A DNA stretch of 57,220 nt from Bremia lactucae (Eukaryota > Oomycota > Peronosporomycetes > Peronosporales > Peronosporaceae): the NCBI RefSeq assembly GCF_004359215.1, contig NW_027152196.1, positions 867,043 to 924,262 on the forward strand, given 5' to 3'. The position numbers and the translations under genes were made by a program. Numbering within the stretch: position 1 is the stretch's first letter; each line of letters opens with the position of its first letter. Of this stretch, positions 31,323 through 43,062 are shown in pieces. The notes beneath the pieces were generated by a model. It saw only the letters and a program-made list of their open reading frames with translations. It had not been told where the DNA came from and searched no databases.

Positions 31323-31448
31323 CAGATTATTGAGAAGAGTGAATATCATGGATACATTTCCGTTAAGGATCAAATACAATCCAATAATCTTAATCCGTCG
31401 TCTAACATTATCCATCTGTCACACCTTTTTAGTGGAGCTTCCTCGCTT

Positions 31449-31523
31449 GTAACGGGCTAAAGGTGCCCATTGTTTCACAATCCCGTTAAGTGCGCTTTGT
31501 GCAAAAGGGGAGTACTTATTTGA
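31449..31523 (+). repeat. Family A LTR-like 5' fragment
   Basis: TGTAACGGGCTAAAGGTGCC up to a diverged GCGCTTTGTGC segment, about 75 bp, directly upstream of a full LTR. A diverged partial LTR or a relic of an earlier insertion at the same site. Confidence 0.7.
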
Positions 31524-32058
31524 TGTAACGGGCTAAAGTTGCCCCTATGTTACACAGTCTCCGTTAAGTACACTTGGTGTACTTAAGGGGATGGTCAATT
31601 ACTAAATATATGCAATTAGACCCAACACTCGGGTGTGGTGCACATTTGTGACCAACCCTTGTGGATGTGATGCACATGGGTGCATTCACATTAGGAGGGA
31701 TGACGCCCAGCGTCATCCGTTACGCGAGGTATCTATAAAGATACGCTCGCAATACATATTAAATGATATCTATAGAGATGACATTTTTGATTGGTAAAAA
31801 TAGGTATTTTTATTTTTAATGCGATTAAATACAAATCAATCTGAAAACTACTTTCTACTTAGTAAGTGCGCACGAGGAGCCGGATTACCGCTCTCGTGAC
31901 GACACTTAAACTAAGGCACTTAGTTCGTTGGGTGAGGTCGCTTAAGCGCCCACCAACATCCTCACTGCACGTGAGAGAAGACGGTCAAACCGCTTTCTCG
32001 CTGTGCTAGGGTGTGTGCCTAAGTAGAGCGTGGCCGCATTACGACGTTCCCACCTACA
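31524..32058 (+). repeat. LTR, Gypsy family A (5' LTR, central element)
   Basis: 535 bp, TGTAACGGGCTAAAG ... CACCTACA, followed by TGGTAGCACTTG (32061-32072). This is the 5' end of the element that separates the two arms of the dynamin cluster. Confidence 0.92.
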
Positions 32059-32115
32059 TTTGGTAGCACTTGTAATCGTTCCCACGACCCGCATCCCTGC
32101 GTGTGTACGTGAGGA

Positions 32116-33120
32116 TGAGCCTCAATATTGATTGGGCTCATTTCTTCCACCTTTCCAAACTTCATAGGGAGGTGGCAGGGCTTATGGCGCAGAGACTTGG
32201 TGAACAAGCCCTGACAAGTCTCATGGGCAATTCTCCTGAGCAACATGTTGCTCAGTTGGAGTAGTTTGACGCATTCGTGCTCGGACAGCGGAGAGCCGCG
32301 TCCGAGGCACAGAGCCATGCTGCGGCGGAGTGCGTCACTCAGACTCAGGATGAGCTAAGGCGTGAGCAGGCTCGGAGCGAGGCTCTCAACAGGACTGTTG
32401 AAATACTCTCCACCGGGCCTATTCGGATGGACTGCCCAAGTTCGATGGAACTGCAGCGCCCACGATTGTTCACTGGCTTTTAGCCGTGGAGCGATGCGGT
32501 TTCGCGCAGCTCATCGAGGACGACAGCCAGATGGTGTCGTACGCCATGTCGCATCTGCGCGGTAATTCCTTAGAGTGGGCTTACTCGGCGATTATGGCGG
32601 ACAGAAAGGCGTTCCCTGCATGAGCGATGTTTAAGAAAAAAAATTGCGCCAGCCGCCGAACAACGAAGTGTTGCTTCAGGCGCGCTTCTTTGGAGTGCGA
32701 CAGGCGAAGCGATCTCTACAAGAGTATGGGCAAGAGATGCGCTCGCTGTCGGCGTCCATTACCGTAGGTCCGATTCCGGAGCACATTAAGGAGCCCACGC
32801 ATATGAACGGACTACGGCATGGCCATTGCGACAGGTCCTTTTCAGAAAGGTACCGTCAACGATATAAGAGGCAATTCAAATTGCATTAGTTGAGGAGCAA
32901 TCCTACAACATTGCCTCGGCGACAGCTTGGTATTAAGCCGTCGGCCGAGAAGTCAGATGCCACTCCCATGAAGTTGGACAATCCAGACGTTGTCTGCTTT
33001 AAATGCGGCAAGCGCGGCCATATGATGGCTAGCTGCTATGCCAGGGTCCTTGCTGGAGCAAAGATGCCCAGAAAGAGGACTCCCTTTCCAAAGGGCGATG
33101 GCAAGAACCAGCGAGCGTGA
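32116..33120 (+). pseudogene. Gypsy family A gag (central element)
   Basis: SLNIDWAHFFHL, LGEQALTSLM, then a stop in HVAQLE-stop-FDAFVLGQ; helical DELRREQARSEALNRTVEI; decayed gag core; QEYGQEMRSLSASITVGPIP (32700-32780). The zinc knuckle CFKCGKRGHMMASC (C-x2-C-x4-H-x4-C) lies at 32995-33036. Gag binds the element RNA through this knuckle. Frameshifts at about 32430 and 32640 break it. Confidence 0.85.
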
Positions 33121-36100
33121 CGCATGAGTTCTGCATCGACCACTGAGGGATCGGGAATTGCAGGTGCGCAGTAGGGGCGGGATGCCCTACTGACGGTGAC
33201 TCTGAAGCTACCCCTAAGTTCAGAGTTGTCGTTCACATGGGTAGCATAGTCCCTGAGGTCTCGAAATTTTTTTTTTTCGGACCTCAACCCTGCTGGTCTA
33301 TAGCGCTCATGTAAGAGGCTATGACCAGGTGATGACCCTCCTAGTGGATTCGGGTGCATCACAAAATTTTGTGAAACTCGCGGCTCTAAGAAAGAGACCG
33401 GCGATGTTTGAGTCGCTTTGCCAGGATGGCAAGCGAGAAGAGGCGACCGTTCGTTTAGCTAACGGCGCGCTCGTTAAGTCTGAGGGAGTTCAGGTTGAAA
33501 CTCGCCTTCAGCTTTAGTGACTTCTCTTGTAAAGAGAAGCTCACTGTGCTAGGAATGGAGAGTTCGTATTACCTCATCCTAGGATGCCATGGTTGGCAAA
33601 CACCAACAATAGATAGACTGGCGTACACGAACAGTTGCGAGCTCTACGCAGGACACAGGAGAGGAGACGTATGCAACTGGGGTCGTGTCGAACACAGTTG
33701 TGGGTGCGCTGACGAGATGTCAAACGTCACCAATTCCTACCCAGCTCGTGGAGACTAAGGTAGTGAAAATGGCAATGACAATTAGTCATATGTCTCATAG
33801 TCCTGCACAGAGCTGAGAGCTTGTGGTAGTAGACAGCGAGCTGACAGGAAGTCATGCGTCGCATAACCGGCACAGTGCCTAGAGCCTGGTGCGGCTGTGA
33901 AGGGTGCGTTAGCCAGGAGAGCAACGGCACCCGCTTCCCAGAAAGAGGTCGTGGTGACTCGAAGAACAAATACCCGACAGATTAAAACGATCAGAGGCAC
34001 GTCTAAACGTGTGACCTTTGGATCAGCTCCTAATAAAGAGGATGGGCCTTCGAACGAGGTATTCGAGGCCGCCAAAGACGAAATTGCGGAAGCATCCTCA
34101 GTTGGGGTGCTCCGGCAAGTCTTAAAATCTACCGAGAGATAATTAATCTACCGGAGATGTCGTGTGATCTGTTCCTTGCCGAATTAAATGAAGGAAGATC
34201 CACGAAATATTCACACCAGTTCCAGAAGAGAACTTGGTGGACTGTTGCTCGTCGTCCACAATGGACGAGAGCGTCCTAGAATCGGACAAAAAGAAACAGC
34301 TCGCTGGTCAAGGATGGAATGCCTTGAGAGACAGTTTGTTCTTTGAGCTTGTGTGAAAACATTGCTATGTGTTCCCAGAAGAAGTGCCGAGCAGCCTACC
34401 AGCAGATAGGGGCATCGGGCACGAGATAGACCTCGAACCTGGCACCAAGTATTGTGTGACCAGGCAATGGCCGTTGCCGAAAGAACAAGTCGATTATATC
34501 GATGAGCTCTTTGACAAGCGAGCCAAGGCGGGACATGTGCGTGAGAGCAAATCACCTCACTGCAGCCCGACCTTTTGTTTGCGTAAAGCCACAGGCGGAC
34601 GGCGCGTGGTTCATGCTTACAATAAGCTGAACACGGCGACCATACCGGCTCAAACGCCAATCCCACGGAAAGATGTTTTGTTGAACTCCACGGGTAAGGA
34701 AACTACAGTTTCCGTGTTGGATTTGTAGGATGGTATCAGGTACTCATGAGAAAGTCCGATGTAGCAAAAACAGCTGTAAGCATACAAAGCGGTATGCTCT
34801 GGGAGTGGCTTGTGATAACCCAAGGGTTGAAAAACGCACCGGCGACATTCAACCGGGTGGTGGCTTACGTGATGCGTCAGCACCGTGCCTACGCGCCCCA
34901 TTACTTTGACAATGTATTCGTGCATAGTACGACCGAGGACGGGCTGAGCGCAATGGAGTCGCACAAGCGTCATTTAGACGCTGTGTTGCAGACTCCGAAG
35001 GACGCCCAATTATACGTCAACTTGCAAAAGTGCGTCATAGGGGTCATTAAGATACCAGTGCTGGGCTGCATCGTAGGTACACATGGTGCACGAACAGACC
35101 CAGACAGGGTGAATCGGTAAAGGAATGGCCAATAGCACGACATGTTAAGGATTTGCGCCAATATCTACGGCTCGCTTATTACTTGCATAAATATAGCAAG
35201 AATTTTGCTGACAAACTAAACCATTATCTGACCTCCTTAATAAGGACGCAGAATGGGTTTGATTAATACAATGAGATGATGCGTTCACATCAGAGAAGCA
35301 ATCTCTTGTAGAGGCACCGGTCTTGGCATTGCCAGACGCGGATAAACCCTTTAGCGTCGTCTGTGATGCAAGTAATTTTGCAATCGGCAGCGCGCTCATG
35401 CAGAAGGATGACGACGGCGTTGACCGCGTCATCTGTTATCAGTCCCGGCTTTTAAAAGCCGCTGAACTGAATTAGTCCGTGCATGACAAAGAGCTACTTT
35501 AAAAAAAGTTTGCTCTTGTCAAATTTCGTGTGCAACTATTGGGCACCGAAGCATTTGTGGTTTATACGGATCACGCATCACTGCGGACCGCAATAAACTC
35601 ACCGCACCTCTCGCCTAGAATGGTAAGATGGCTTAGATTCTTTTCTGTTAATCTCAAAATTGAATACAAGCCGAATAAGTCGAATGACTTGGCTGACGCT
35701 TTATCGCGCAGACCAGACTTGGAGGTAAGACCTTAGAAAAGCGTCTGTTTAGTACTGAAGCACAATTTCAGCCGTCAATGTTGGCAGCAATAAAAGCATA
35801 CCAAGTGACGAGCTCATTAGCCTCTGAAATAAAAGAGAGCTACAGTCAGGACGACCATTGTCGCATGCTGTTGGATCACTTTGGTGGACAAAAGGTAACC
35901 CTTCCGTCGCACCTGAAAGCTAAGCTAAATCGCTTAAGCTACAGCGATGGCCTGTTATGGCATCAGCTGTCACCTTGTGATCCCTTGAGAATCTATGTGC
36001 CTCATGACACAGATGTCAAGCTGATGATCCTTCACGAGCTCCATGATGCTTCATTCAATGAGCATCAAGGCCGTGAACAGACATTCTTACGAGTGTCACA

Positions 36101-37250
36101 GAATTTTGGTGGCCAACTATATTCCCAGTGTCAGCGCACCAAGCCTGCACCGTCCAGCAGTGCATCACTAAAGCCGCTACCAATTCCAACAAACTGTTGG
36201 AAGTCAGTAAGCCTGGACTTCATGTTTAGCATGCCGCCCAATCATAAGGGTCGGATGGGGCTCGTCGTCATTGTAGACAGACTGAGCAAAATAATGCATT
36301 TCGCACCATGTAAAACATCGATCACAGGCAAGGAGGCAGCTGCCCGAGTCCATAGTATTGGACCGGGATCCACGTTTTACGCCAGAATTTTGGCGACATG
36401 TGTTCGAGCTGCTAGGTAACAAGCTCCACATGTCGACCGCAGATTAACCCTAGACCGAGAGCCAAACAGAACGTGCCAATCGGGTCGTGGCGGATGTCTT
36501 ACGCACTTTAGCAACCCCCAAAGAGTGAAGCAAGCAATTGCCCTTTGTGGAATTCGCTATAATAACAATATCCACGCCAGTACGGGTGAGACACCGTTTT
36601 ATATTAACGGACTGCGCCATCCTCGGACGCCATCCTCGGACGCCAGTCTCGTTTGTACGCAGCCCGAGTCTTAGTGGGGGAGTGCCCCTCACTATGCTCG
36701 GTGCGAAAGAGGGATATAGTTTCGTCAATATGACGATGACCCGCGAGGGTATCATCTTCACGACAGAACTTGCCCTAGTAACCCTGTCAATTTTGCAGTG
36801 GTCATTAAAACTACGTCTTATGACCGACCTCTTGGCGGTATCATAGGCGAGTTTGATGCTAAAAGCGTGAACGAAGCTCAACGCTTTGTGGATGAGCGAT
36901 TAGCCATCACACGAAAAGTCCGTGACACGATGGCAAGCGCACAGGACAAGCAAAAAGAATATGCGGACCGAAAGGGTCGCAAAAATAATGAACGCTTTAG
37001 AGTGGGTGAAAAAACGTACTATTAAGTACTGCTACCCTACCTTAAAATGCAATTACTGTACTACCTGGAGGTACTACGAAGTTGTTGCCGCGTTCCATTG
37101 GGCCCTTTACGGTGGTTGAAAAGGTTGGAGACCTGAATTATAGGCTCACCCTCCCCCGTATATGAAGACGCACCCCGTATTTTACGTGGGTCGTCTGAAA
37201 CGGTATGTAGACCCAAATGGGGTCACATACCCCCATCTGGTTAAGGAGAC
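33121..37250 (+). pseudogene. Gypsy family A pol (central element)
   Basis: Protease TLLVDSGASQNFVKL (about 33330-33375, catalytic DSG intact). RT: HCSPTFCLRKATGGRRVVHA and NTATIPAQTPIPRKD (34560-34670), LDL-stop-DG (TAG at 34726), GLKNAPATFNRVV, and HYFDNVFVHS at 34903, where the second catalytic Asp is Asn. RNase H: FVVYTDHASLRTAI (35550-35600), SNDLADALSRRPD (35680-35720). Integrase zinc-binding region and start of core: YVPHDTDVKL, SVSLDFMFSMPP, LVVIVDRLSKIMHF (36190-36300). The core is partly deleted near 36360-36410, then MSTAD and the C-terminal domain follow to about 37250. No antisense ORF, polypurine tract or 3' LTR remains; the element is cut at a tRNA-like junction. Confidence 0.88.
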
Positions 37251-37316
37251 CGGGTTCAAATCCTACTTTCTCCATATAAATTTTTACCCGATTTTTGGCT
37301 AAATCCTTAAATATTT
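37250..37316 (+). other. tRNA 3'-half-like filler at the retroelement-gene junction
   Basis: GGTTCAAATCCTACTTTCTCCA (T-loop, 3' acceptor strand and first A of CCA-like end) followed by about 40 AT-rich bases. It belongs neither to the pol sequence on the left nor to the dynamin gene on the right. Composition fits mitochondrial DNA. Confidence 0.6.
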
Positions 37317-38875
37317 TTAAAAGACACTCTCCTGGACACAGCTGCAAAAGACGCGATAGGAGGGGAAAACGGCAAGTTCGTCACCTCGATTTGCCCGAAT
37401 AAATTGCTTTATATTGGCGTTTGTCACACTTGACGCATTATCCCACTCTGGCGGACACAAGAACTCAAGCGGCAATTCTTTGCAGAACTCGTTTTTATCA
37501 GCAGTATTTTTACTTGTGCAATTCCCCGTTTTCAGACCTTCACGATACACAACGGAGCGATCTCCCTTTTCCACATCGGTTTGGGCTTTGATAGGCTCTT
37601 TCGAATCATATACAGGTGCATTTGATGAAAAATCGATGAACTTAAGCACATCTCCGTCGTTGTTGTTTCAATTTCCGATTGAAAGTTCAAATCTTCTTGT
37701 TGTAAAAGAGCCCGTAAGCGTAATTTTGCCATTTTGTCGGTATCTATCAAACCATGAATCGAAGTAAAAAGCTCATACTGTCCGTTTTTAGCAGCTTTTG
37801 TCAGTTGAAGGTACTGTTTCACCCATTCGCAAAACTGTTGACGTTGAGCACTAGGCGTGTGGAGTGGCGTTCCAAGTTTTGACAACTTTTCTTTTGTCTC
37901 TATCAGACGGGAGGTCGTTTTTGCAATCGCATTTTGAAAAGTTTTACGTGTATTATCTTGCAGGATCGAAATTATTCGCTTCGTTAAAGTTGGAATTCCT
38001 CATAGATGCGATGGCAGTTGGCTCCAGTATTCGTGCTGACTAAAGAATGTCCTTTCGTTTGCCAGCCCTATTTCGATACTCATTCCTGTCGTTAAATCCC
38101 GTTGATTCCGGCACTTCACGGCATGGTACCCCAAATGCATTTGTTTATTCTTGTTCAACAAGAATTCGAGTACTGTCTTCTCTGCTCCTGCATTAACTAG
38201 ATCCAGCTTTGTGACGACTGCAATCGTGCGCGTCCCGTCGGGATCTGCTGCTTGCACTGTTTTTAGAATCTCTGAATTGTGCATATCCTTGTTCGCTGGA
38301 ACCACAGCAATTACAACTATCTGCTCTTTTTTCATGTATCGATCAACCATTTTTTGAACTCTTGGAGTCATACTTTTATCTTTTAAGTTTTTCGCTGTAC
38401 GCACTAATCCTGGTAAATCTATAAGTGTGAGTTCAGGTATTTCGGGTCCGCACACCTCAATGACAATTTGATCGTTGCTGATTATCAGTCCATCATTGAT
38501 GATTTTTTTGGTGAGTTTCGAGATCGCATTCGGAACGTCTTCCAATTGTTTCAGATCTTCTGTTGCTTCCATCTGCTCACGATACGACCCTGTTTGGAAT
38601 CGAACAAGCCGCACGGTGCCATGGAATACATCACCACGTGTCAAATTGAGTTGCGTCGGACATCTCGTTGTAAGCTGGTCGTTTGAAGGAAATGAGATGC
38701 CTGACAGGGCTGAGAGCAACGACGATTTTCCGCTAGATCTGTCACCCATGACGGCGATTGTTGGCAGCTCAATGTACTTTTCCAGACCAACCTCCCGAAG
38801 CTGATCAATGACTTTGTGCTGTTCTTCCCAGAAGCGAGCTTGCATCAACAACCCGTTGGTATCTTTGGGCTTCAT
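37317..38875 (-). pseudogene. Mx/dynamin-like GTPase, copy 3 (3' truncated)
   Basis: Minus-strand copy with normal start (MKPKDTNGLL, 38875) and intact P-loop GDRSSGKS, DLPG and TKLD. The frame stops at 38000 because Trp of HLWGIP became TGA. It continues in the same frame to a one-base deletion near 37650 (TTTTE then shifted), then in the next frame to 37317, where FCSCVQESV breaks off at the filler. The last 200 or so residues of stalk and the GED are missing. The N-terminal half resembles copy 2, the 3' part (SKEPIKAQTDVEKGDRSVVY) resembles copies 1 and 4, so it is a mosaic. Confidence 0.88.
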
Positions 38876-39200
38876 CGTTTAAGTTAATGTGATTCCTTTG
38901 AAAAAGATTCTTTACCGTTGAGATTAAATGATTAGACCAAATCTCGCATGTTAATTTCTATTGCTTGTAGTGTAGTAACGGGATTTCGCGACACCAAGTT
39001 TATTGAATAGAATGTTCTTGTTAGTTAATAGTCGTGAACCGTAATAAAGTATAATAAGAAGGGTCCCAAACAACGAACGCGACGTGTACCTGATGGATAA
39101 TGTATGACGATGCTTTTATGATTGGCAAATATCGTATTCAATCCTAAAGAAAAAATGTATCCAATCAAGCCTATTGATATTCGCTCTTCTCAATAATCTG
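38876..39200. other. Spacer between dynamin copies 3 and 4
   Basis: 325 bp, reverse complement of 28733-29057 with few differences. Confidence 0.85.
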
Positions 39201-41387
39201 CTACTTAAATTCGGTCATCTCAATAATCTGCGTTCCTTTCTGGAACATTGCCACTTGATCCAAAAGTTCTTGACGATGAGCCGCCTTGTTCGCGCTTTCG
39301 CGTAGCAGTTCAGCCACTTTTTCATCCGTGGCAGCACCTAGAAGGGCACTCTCCATTTCCGTCATATACGAATCTAACAGCACATGTGTTAACTTCATTG
39401 GCACCACATCAATAAACCGACGCGAAGCCAATTCTAGATAAGCACGCAGCGCATTCTCTATCTCCAGCGCCTCTCGATCCTCATTTAAATGTGTAAACAT
39501 TTCCGTCGAGACCTCGCCAAGCGCTTTCGTAACGTCGCCTAAATATACCATTCCAGATCGATTTCCACGTGGAAGAGCAGTCGTAAGACGTTCATACAAA
39601 GCATGTTGGCGTCGTTGATTTAGCTTGAGATACAGTTGCTCATTTTGTGTATACGGTCGAGCTTCGTGCTGCAAGAGCACGTGAAGTTCTCGCTTTGCAC
39701 TGATTTTTAAGGCCTTGAGCACTCGATCCGTTGCTTGTTTGAAAAAATGCTCAATCTGGACGTTTCCAGTTCCTGCTAGAACCACCGAAATTAAGCAATG
39801 TAAAGCACGCTTCGTTTTCATTGAGTATTGGTCAAGAAGTTTCAATGCAGGTCCTTCCCACTTCTTGACACTCTCCTGGACACAGCTGCAAAAGACGCGA
39901 TAGGAGGGGAAAATGGCAAGTTCGTCACCTCGATTTGCCCGAATAAATTGCTTCATATTGGCGTTTGTCACACTTGACGCATTTTCCCACTGTGGGCGGA
40001 CACAAGAACTCGGCAATTCTGTGCAGAACTCGCTTTTATCAGCAGTTTTTTTAATTGTGCAATTCCTCGTTTTCAGACCTTCACGATACACAACGGAGCG
40101 ATCTCCCTTTTCCACATCGATTTGGGCTTTGATAGGCTCTTTCGAATCATAGACAGGTGCATTTGATGAAAAATCAATGAACGTAAGCACCATATCCGTC
40201 GTTGTTGTTTCAATTTCCGATCGAAAGTTCAAATCTTCTTGTCGTAAAAGAGCCCGTAAGCGCAATTTCGCCATTTTGTCGGTATCTATCAAACCATGAA
40301 TCGAAGTAAAAAGCTCATACTGTCCGTTTTTAGCAGCTTCCGTCAGTTGAAGGTACTGTTTCACCCATTCGCAAAATTGTTGACGTTGAGCACCAGGCGT
40401 GTGGAGTGGCGATCCAAGTCTTGACAACGTTTCTTTTGTCTCAATCAGACGGCAGGTCATTTTTGCAATCGCATTTTGAAAAGTTTTACGTGTATTATCT
40501 TGCAGGATCGAAATTATTCGCTTCGTTAAAATTGGAATTCCCCATAGATGCGATGGCAGTTGGCTCCAGTATTCGTGCTGACTAAAGAATGTCCTTTCGT
40601 TTGCCAGCCCTATTTCGATACTTATTCCTGTCGTCAAATCCCGTTGATTCCGGCACTTCACGGCATGGTAACCCAAATGCATTTGTTTATTCTTGTTCAA
40701 CAAGAATTCGAGTACTGTCTTCTCTTCTCCTGCATTAACTAGATCCAGCTTTGTGACGACTGCAATCGTGCGCGTCCCGTCGGGATCTGCTGCTTGCACT
40801 GTTTTTAGAATCTCTGAATTGTGCATATCCTTGTTCGCTGGAACCATAGCAATTAAAACTATCTGCTCTTTTTTCATGAATCGATCAACCATTTTTCGAA
40901 CTCTTCGAATCATACTTAAATCTTTTAAATTTTTCGCTGTACGCACTAATCCTGGTAAATCTATAAGTGTGAGTTCAGGTATTTCGGGTCCGCACACCTC
41001 AATGACAATTTGATCGTCGCTGATTATCAGTCCATCATTGACGATTTTTTTGGTGAGTTTCGAGATCGCATTCGGAACGTCTTCCAATTGTTTCAGATCT
41101 TCTGTTGCTACCATCTGCTCACGATCCGACCCTGTTTGGAATCGAACAAGTCGCACGGTGCCATGGAATACATCACCACGAGTCAAAATGAGTTGCGTCG
41201 GACATCTCGTTGTAAGCTGGTCGTTTGAAGGAAATGAGATGCCTGACAGGGCTAAAAGCAACGACGATTTTTCGCTAGATCTGTCACCCATGACGGCGAT
41301 TGTTGGCAGCTCAATGTACTTTTCCAGACCACCCTCCCGAAGCTGATCAATGACTTTGTGCTGTTCTTCCCAGAAGCGAGCTTGCAT
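39201..41387 (-). CDS. Mx/dynamin-like GTPase, copy 4 (altered P-loop)
   Basis: Inverted near-identical partner of copy 1, about 728 aa from the ATG at 41387. It shares the missing C in the start region and the Glu in the P-loop (GDRSSEKSS), so both changes predate the duplication. It differs by four extra residues (TADKSEFC versus TEFC), a local change TTTTDMVLTF versus TTTTEDVLKF, and a few substitutions. Switch, DLPG and TKLD motifs and the GED-like end are present. The frame is open throughout. Whether it still binds GTP is doubtful from the P-loop. Confidence 0.85.
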   Translation of the reverse strand: MQARFWEEQHKVIDQLREGGLEKYIELPTIAVMGDRSSEKSSLLLALSGISFPSNDQLTTRCPTQLILTRGDVFHGTVRLVRFQTGSDREQMVATEDLKQLEDVPNAISKLTKKIVNDGLIISDDQIVIEVCGPEIPELTLIDLPGLVRTAKNLKDLSMIRRVRKMVDRFMKKEQIVLIAMVPANKDMHNSEILKTVQAADPDGTRTIAVVTKLDLVNAGEEKTVLEFLLNKNKQMHLGYHAVKCRNQRDLTTGISIEIGLANERTFFSQHEYWSQLPSHLWGIPILTKRIISILQDNTRKTFQNAIAKMTCRLIETKETLSRLGSPLHTPGAQRQQFCEWVKQYLQLTEAAKNGQYELFTSIHGLIDTDKMAKLRLRALLRQEDLNFRSEIETTTTDMVLTFIDFSSNAPVYDSKEPIKAQIDVEKGDRSVVYREGLKTRNCTIKKTADKSEFCTELPSSCVRPQWENASSVTNANMKQFIRANRGDELAIFPSYRVFCSCVQESVKKWEGPALKLLDQYSMKTKRALHCLISVVLAGTGNVQIEHFFKQATDRVLKALKISAKRELHVLLQHEARPYTQNEQLYLKLNQRRQHALYERLTTALPRGNRSGMVYLGDVTKALGEVSTEMFTHLNEDREALEIENALRAYLELASRRFIDVVPMKLTHVLLDSYMTEMESALLGAATDEKVAELLRESANKAAHRQELLDQVAMFQKGTQIIEMTEFK

Positions 41388-41739
41388 CAACAACCCGTTG
41401 GTATCTTTGGCTTCATCGTTTAAGTTAATATGATTCCTCTGAAAAATTCTTTACCGTTGAGATTAAATGATCAGACCAAATCTCGCATGTTAATTTCTAT
41501 TGCTTGTAGTGTAGTAACGGGATTTCGCGACACCAAGTTTATTGAATAGAATGTTCTTGTTAGTTAATAGTCGTGAGCCGTAATAAAGTATAATAAGAAG
41601 GGTCCCAAACAACGAACGCGACGTGTACCTGAAGGATAATGTAAGACGATGCTTTTAAGACAGGCTAATATCGTATTCAATCCTAAAGAAAAAATGTATC
41701 CAACCAAGCCTATTGATATTCGCTCTTCTCAATAATCTG
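41388..41739. other. Spacer between dynamin copies 4 and 5
   Basis: Reverse complement of 26206-26557. The same block reappears, identical where I compared it, at 47403-47669. Confidence 0.85.
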
Positions 41740-43062
41740 CTACTTAAATTCGCTCATCTCAATAATCTGCGTTCCTTTCTCGAACATTGCCACTTGATCC
41801 AAAAGTTCTTGACGATGAGCCGCCTTGTCCGCGCTTTCGCGTAGCAGTTCAGCCACTTTTTCATCCGTGGCAGCACCTAGAAGGGCACTCTCCATTTCCG
41901 TCATATACGAATCTAACAGCACATATGTTAACTTCATTGGCACCACATCAATAAACCGACGCGAAGCCAATTCCAGATAAGCACGCAGCGCATTCTCTAT
42001 CTCCAGTGCCTCTCGATCCTCATTTAAATGTGTAAACATTTCCGTCGAGACCTTGCCAAGCGCTTTCGTAACGTCGCCTAAATATACCATTCCAGATCGA
42101 TTTCCACGTGGAAGAGCAGTCGTAAGACGTTCATACAAAGCATGTTGGCGTCGTTGATTTACTGTTTCACCCATTCGAAAAACTGTTGACGTTGAGCACC
42201 AGGCGTGTGGAGTGGCGATCCAAGCCTTGACAACGTTTCTTTCGTCTCGATCAGACGGGAGGTCATTTTTGCAATTCCATTTTGAAAAGTCTTACGTGTA
42301 TTATCTTGCAGAATCGAAATTAATCGCTTTGTTAAAGTTGGAATTCCCCAAAGATGCGTTCCTGTCGTCAACTCTCGTTGTTTCCGACCGTTGACGGCAT
42401 GGTAACCCAAAAACATTTTTTTATTCTTGATCAACAACAGTTCGAGACTTGCCTTTTCTGCATCCAATAGATCCAGCTTTGTGACGACTGCAACCCGTTG
42501 GGACATGCCCCTTGCACTGCTTGTATAATCTCTGCTTTGTGCATTGTTATTGTTGGCTGGAACATCAGCAATTATCATTGTCTGCTCTTGCTTCACATAT
42601 TGATCAACCAATTGCCGAACTTGTGGCAGGATCCGTTTGTCCATTGTACCTGGTAAATCAATGAGCGTGAGATCAGACATTTCGGGTCCGCACACCTCAA
42701 TGACAATTTGATGGTTGCTGATTGTCTTTCAGTTGTTTCAAATCTTCTCTTGCTTCCATTTGCTCACGATCCGACCCTGTGTGGAATCGAACAAGCTCCC
42801 CGGTACCATAAAAAACATCATCACGAGTCAAAATGAGTTGCGTCGGACATCTAGTTGCAAGGTGGCCGTTAATAGAAAACGAGATACCTGACAGGGCTGA
42901 AAGCAACGACGATTTTCCGCTAGATCTATCACCCATGACGGCGATTGTTGGCAGCTCAATGTACTGTTCTAGACCAGCATTCCGAAGCTGATCAATGACT
43001 TTGTGCTGTTCTTCCCAGTTAGGAGCTTGCATCAACAACCCGTTAATATCTTTGGGCTTCAT
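41740..43062 (-). pseudogene. Mx/dynamin-like GTPase, copy 5 (deleted)
   Basis: N-terminus MKPKDINGLL at 43062, P-loop GDRSSGKSS intact, then a frame break near 42700. The next piece (42159-42695) has LTLIDLPGTMDKRILPQVRQ, VVTKLDLL and the stalk start. A deletion of roughly 700 bases joins FEWVKQ directly to NQRRQHALYE (about 42165). The last piece (41740-42174) carries the end of the stalk and the GED to EMSEFK. The GTPase part is the most diverged of the cluster, while the last 430 bases are close to copy 4, suggesting gene conversion or a recombinational origin. Confidence 0.88.

Noticed and set aside
26599..31415. Numerous minus ORFs of 60-115 codons across the dynamin genes
   Set aside because: They recur in every copy only because the coding strand is conserved; they are antisense shadows without motifs.
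26558..43062. Bacterial or phage-defence dynamin system
   Set aside because: Introns in neighbouring genes, Gypsy elements and ribosomal eL37 show a eukaryotic nuclear genome; the proteins have the Mx/dynamin layout with GED.
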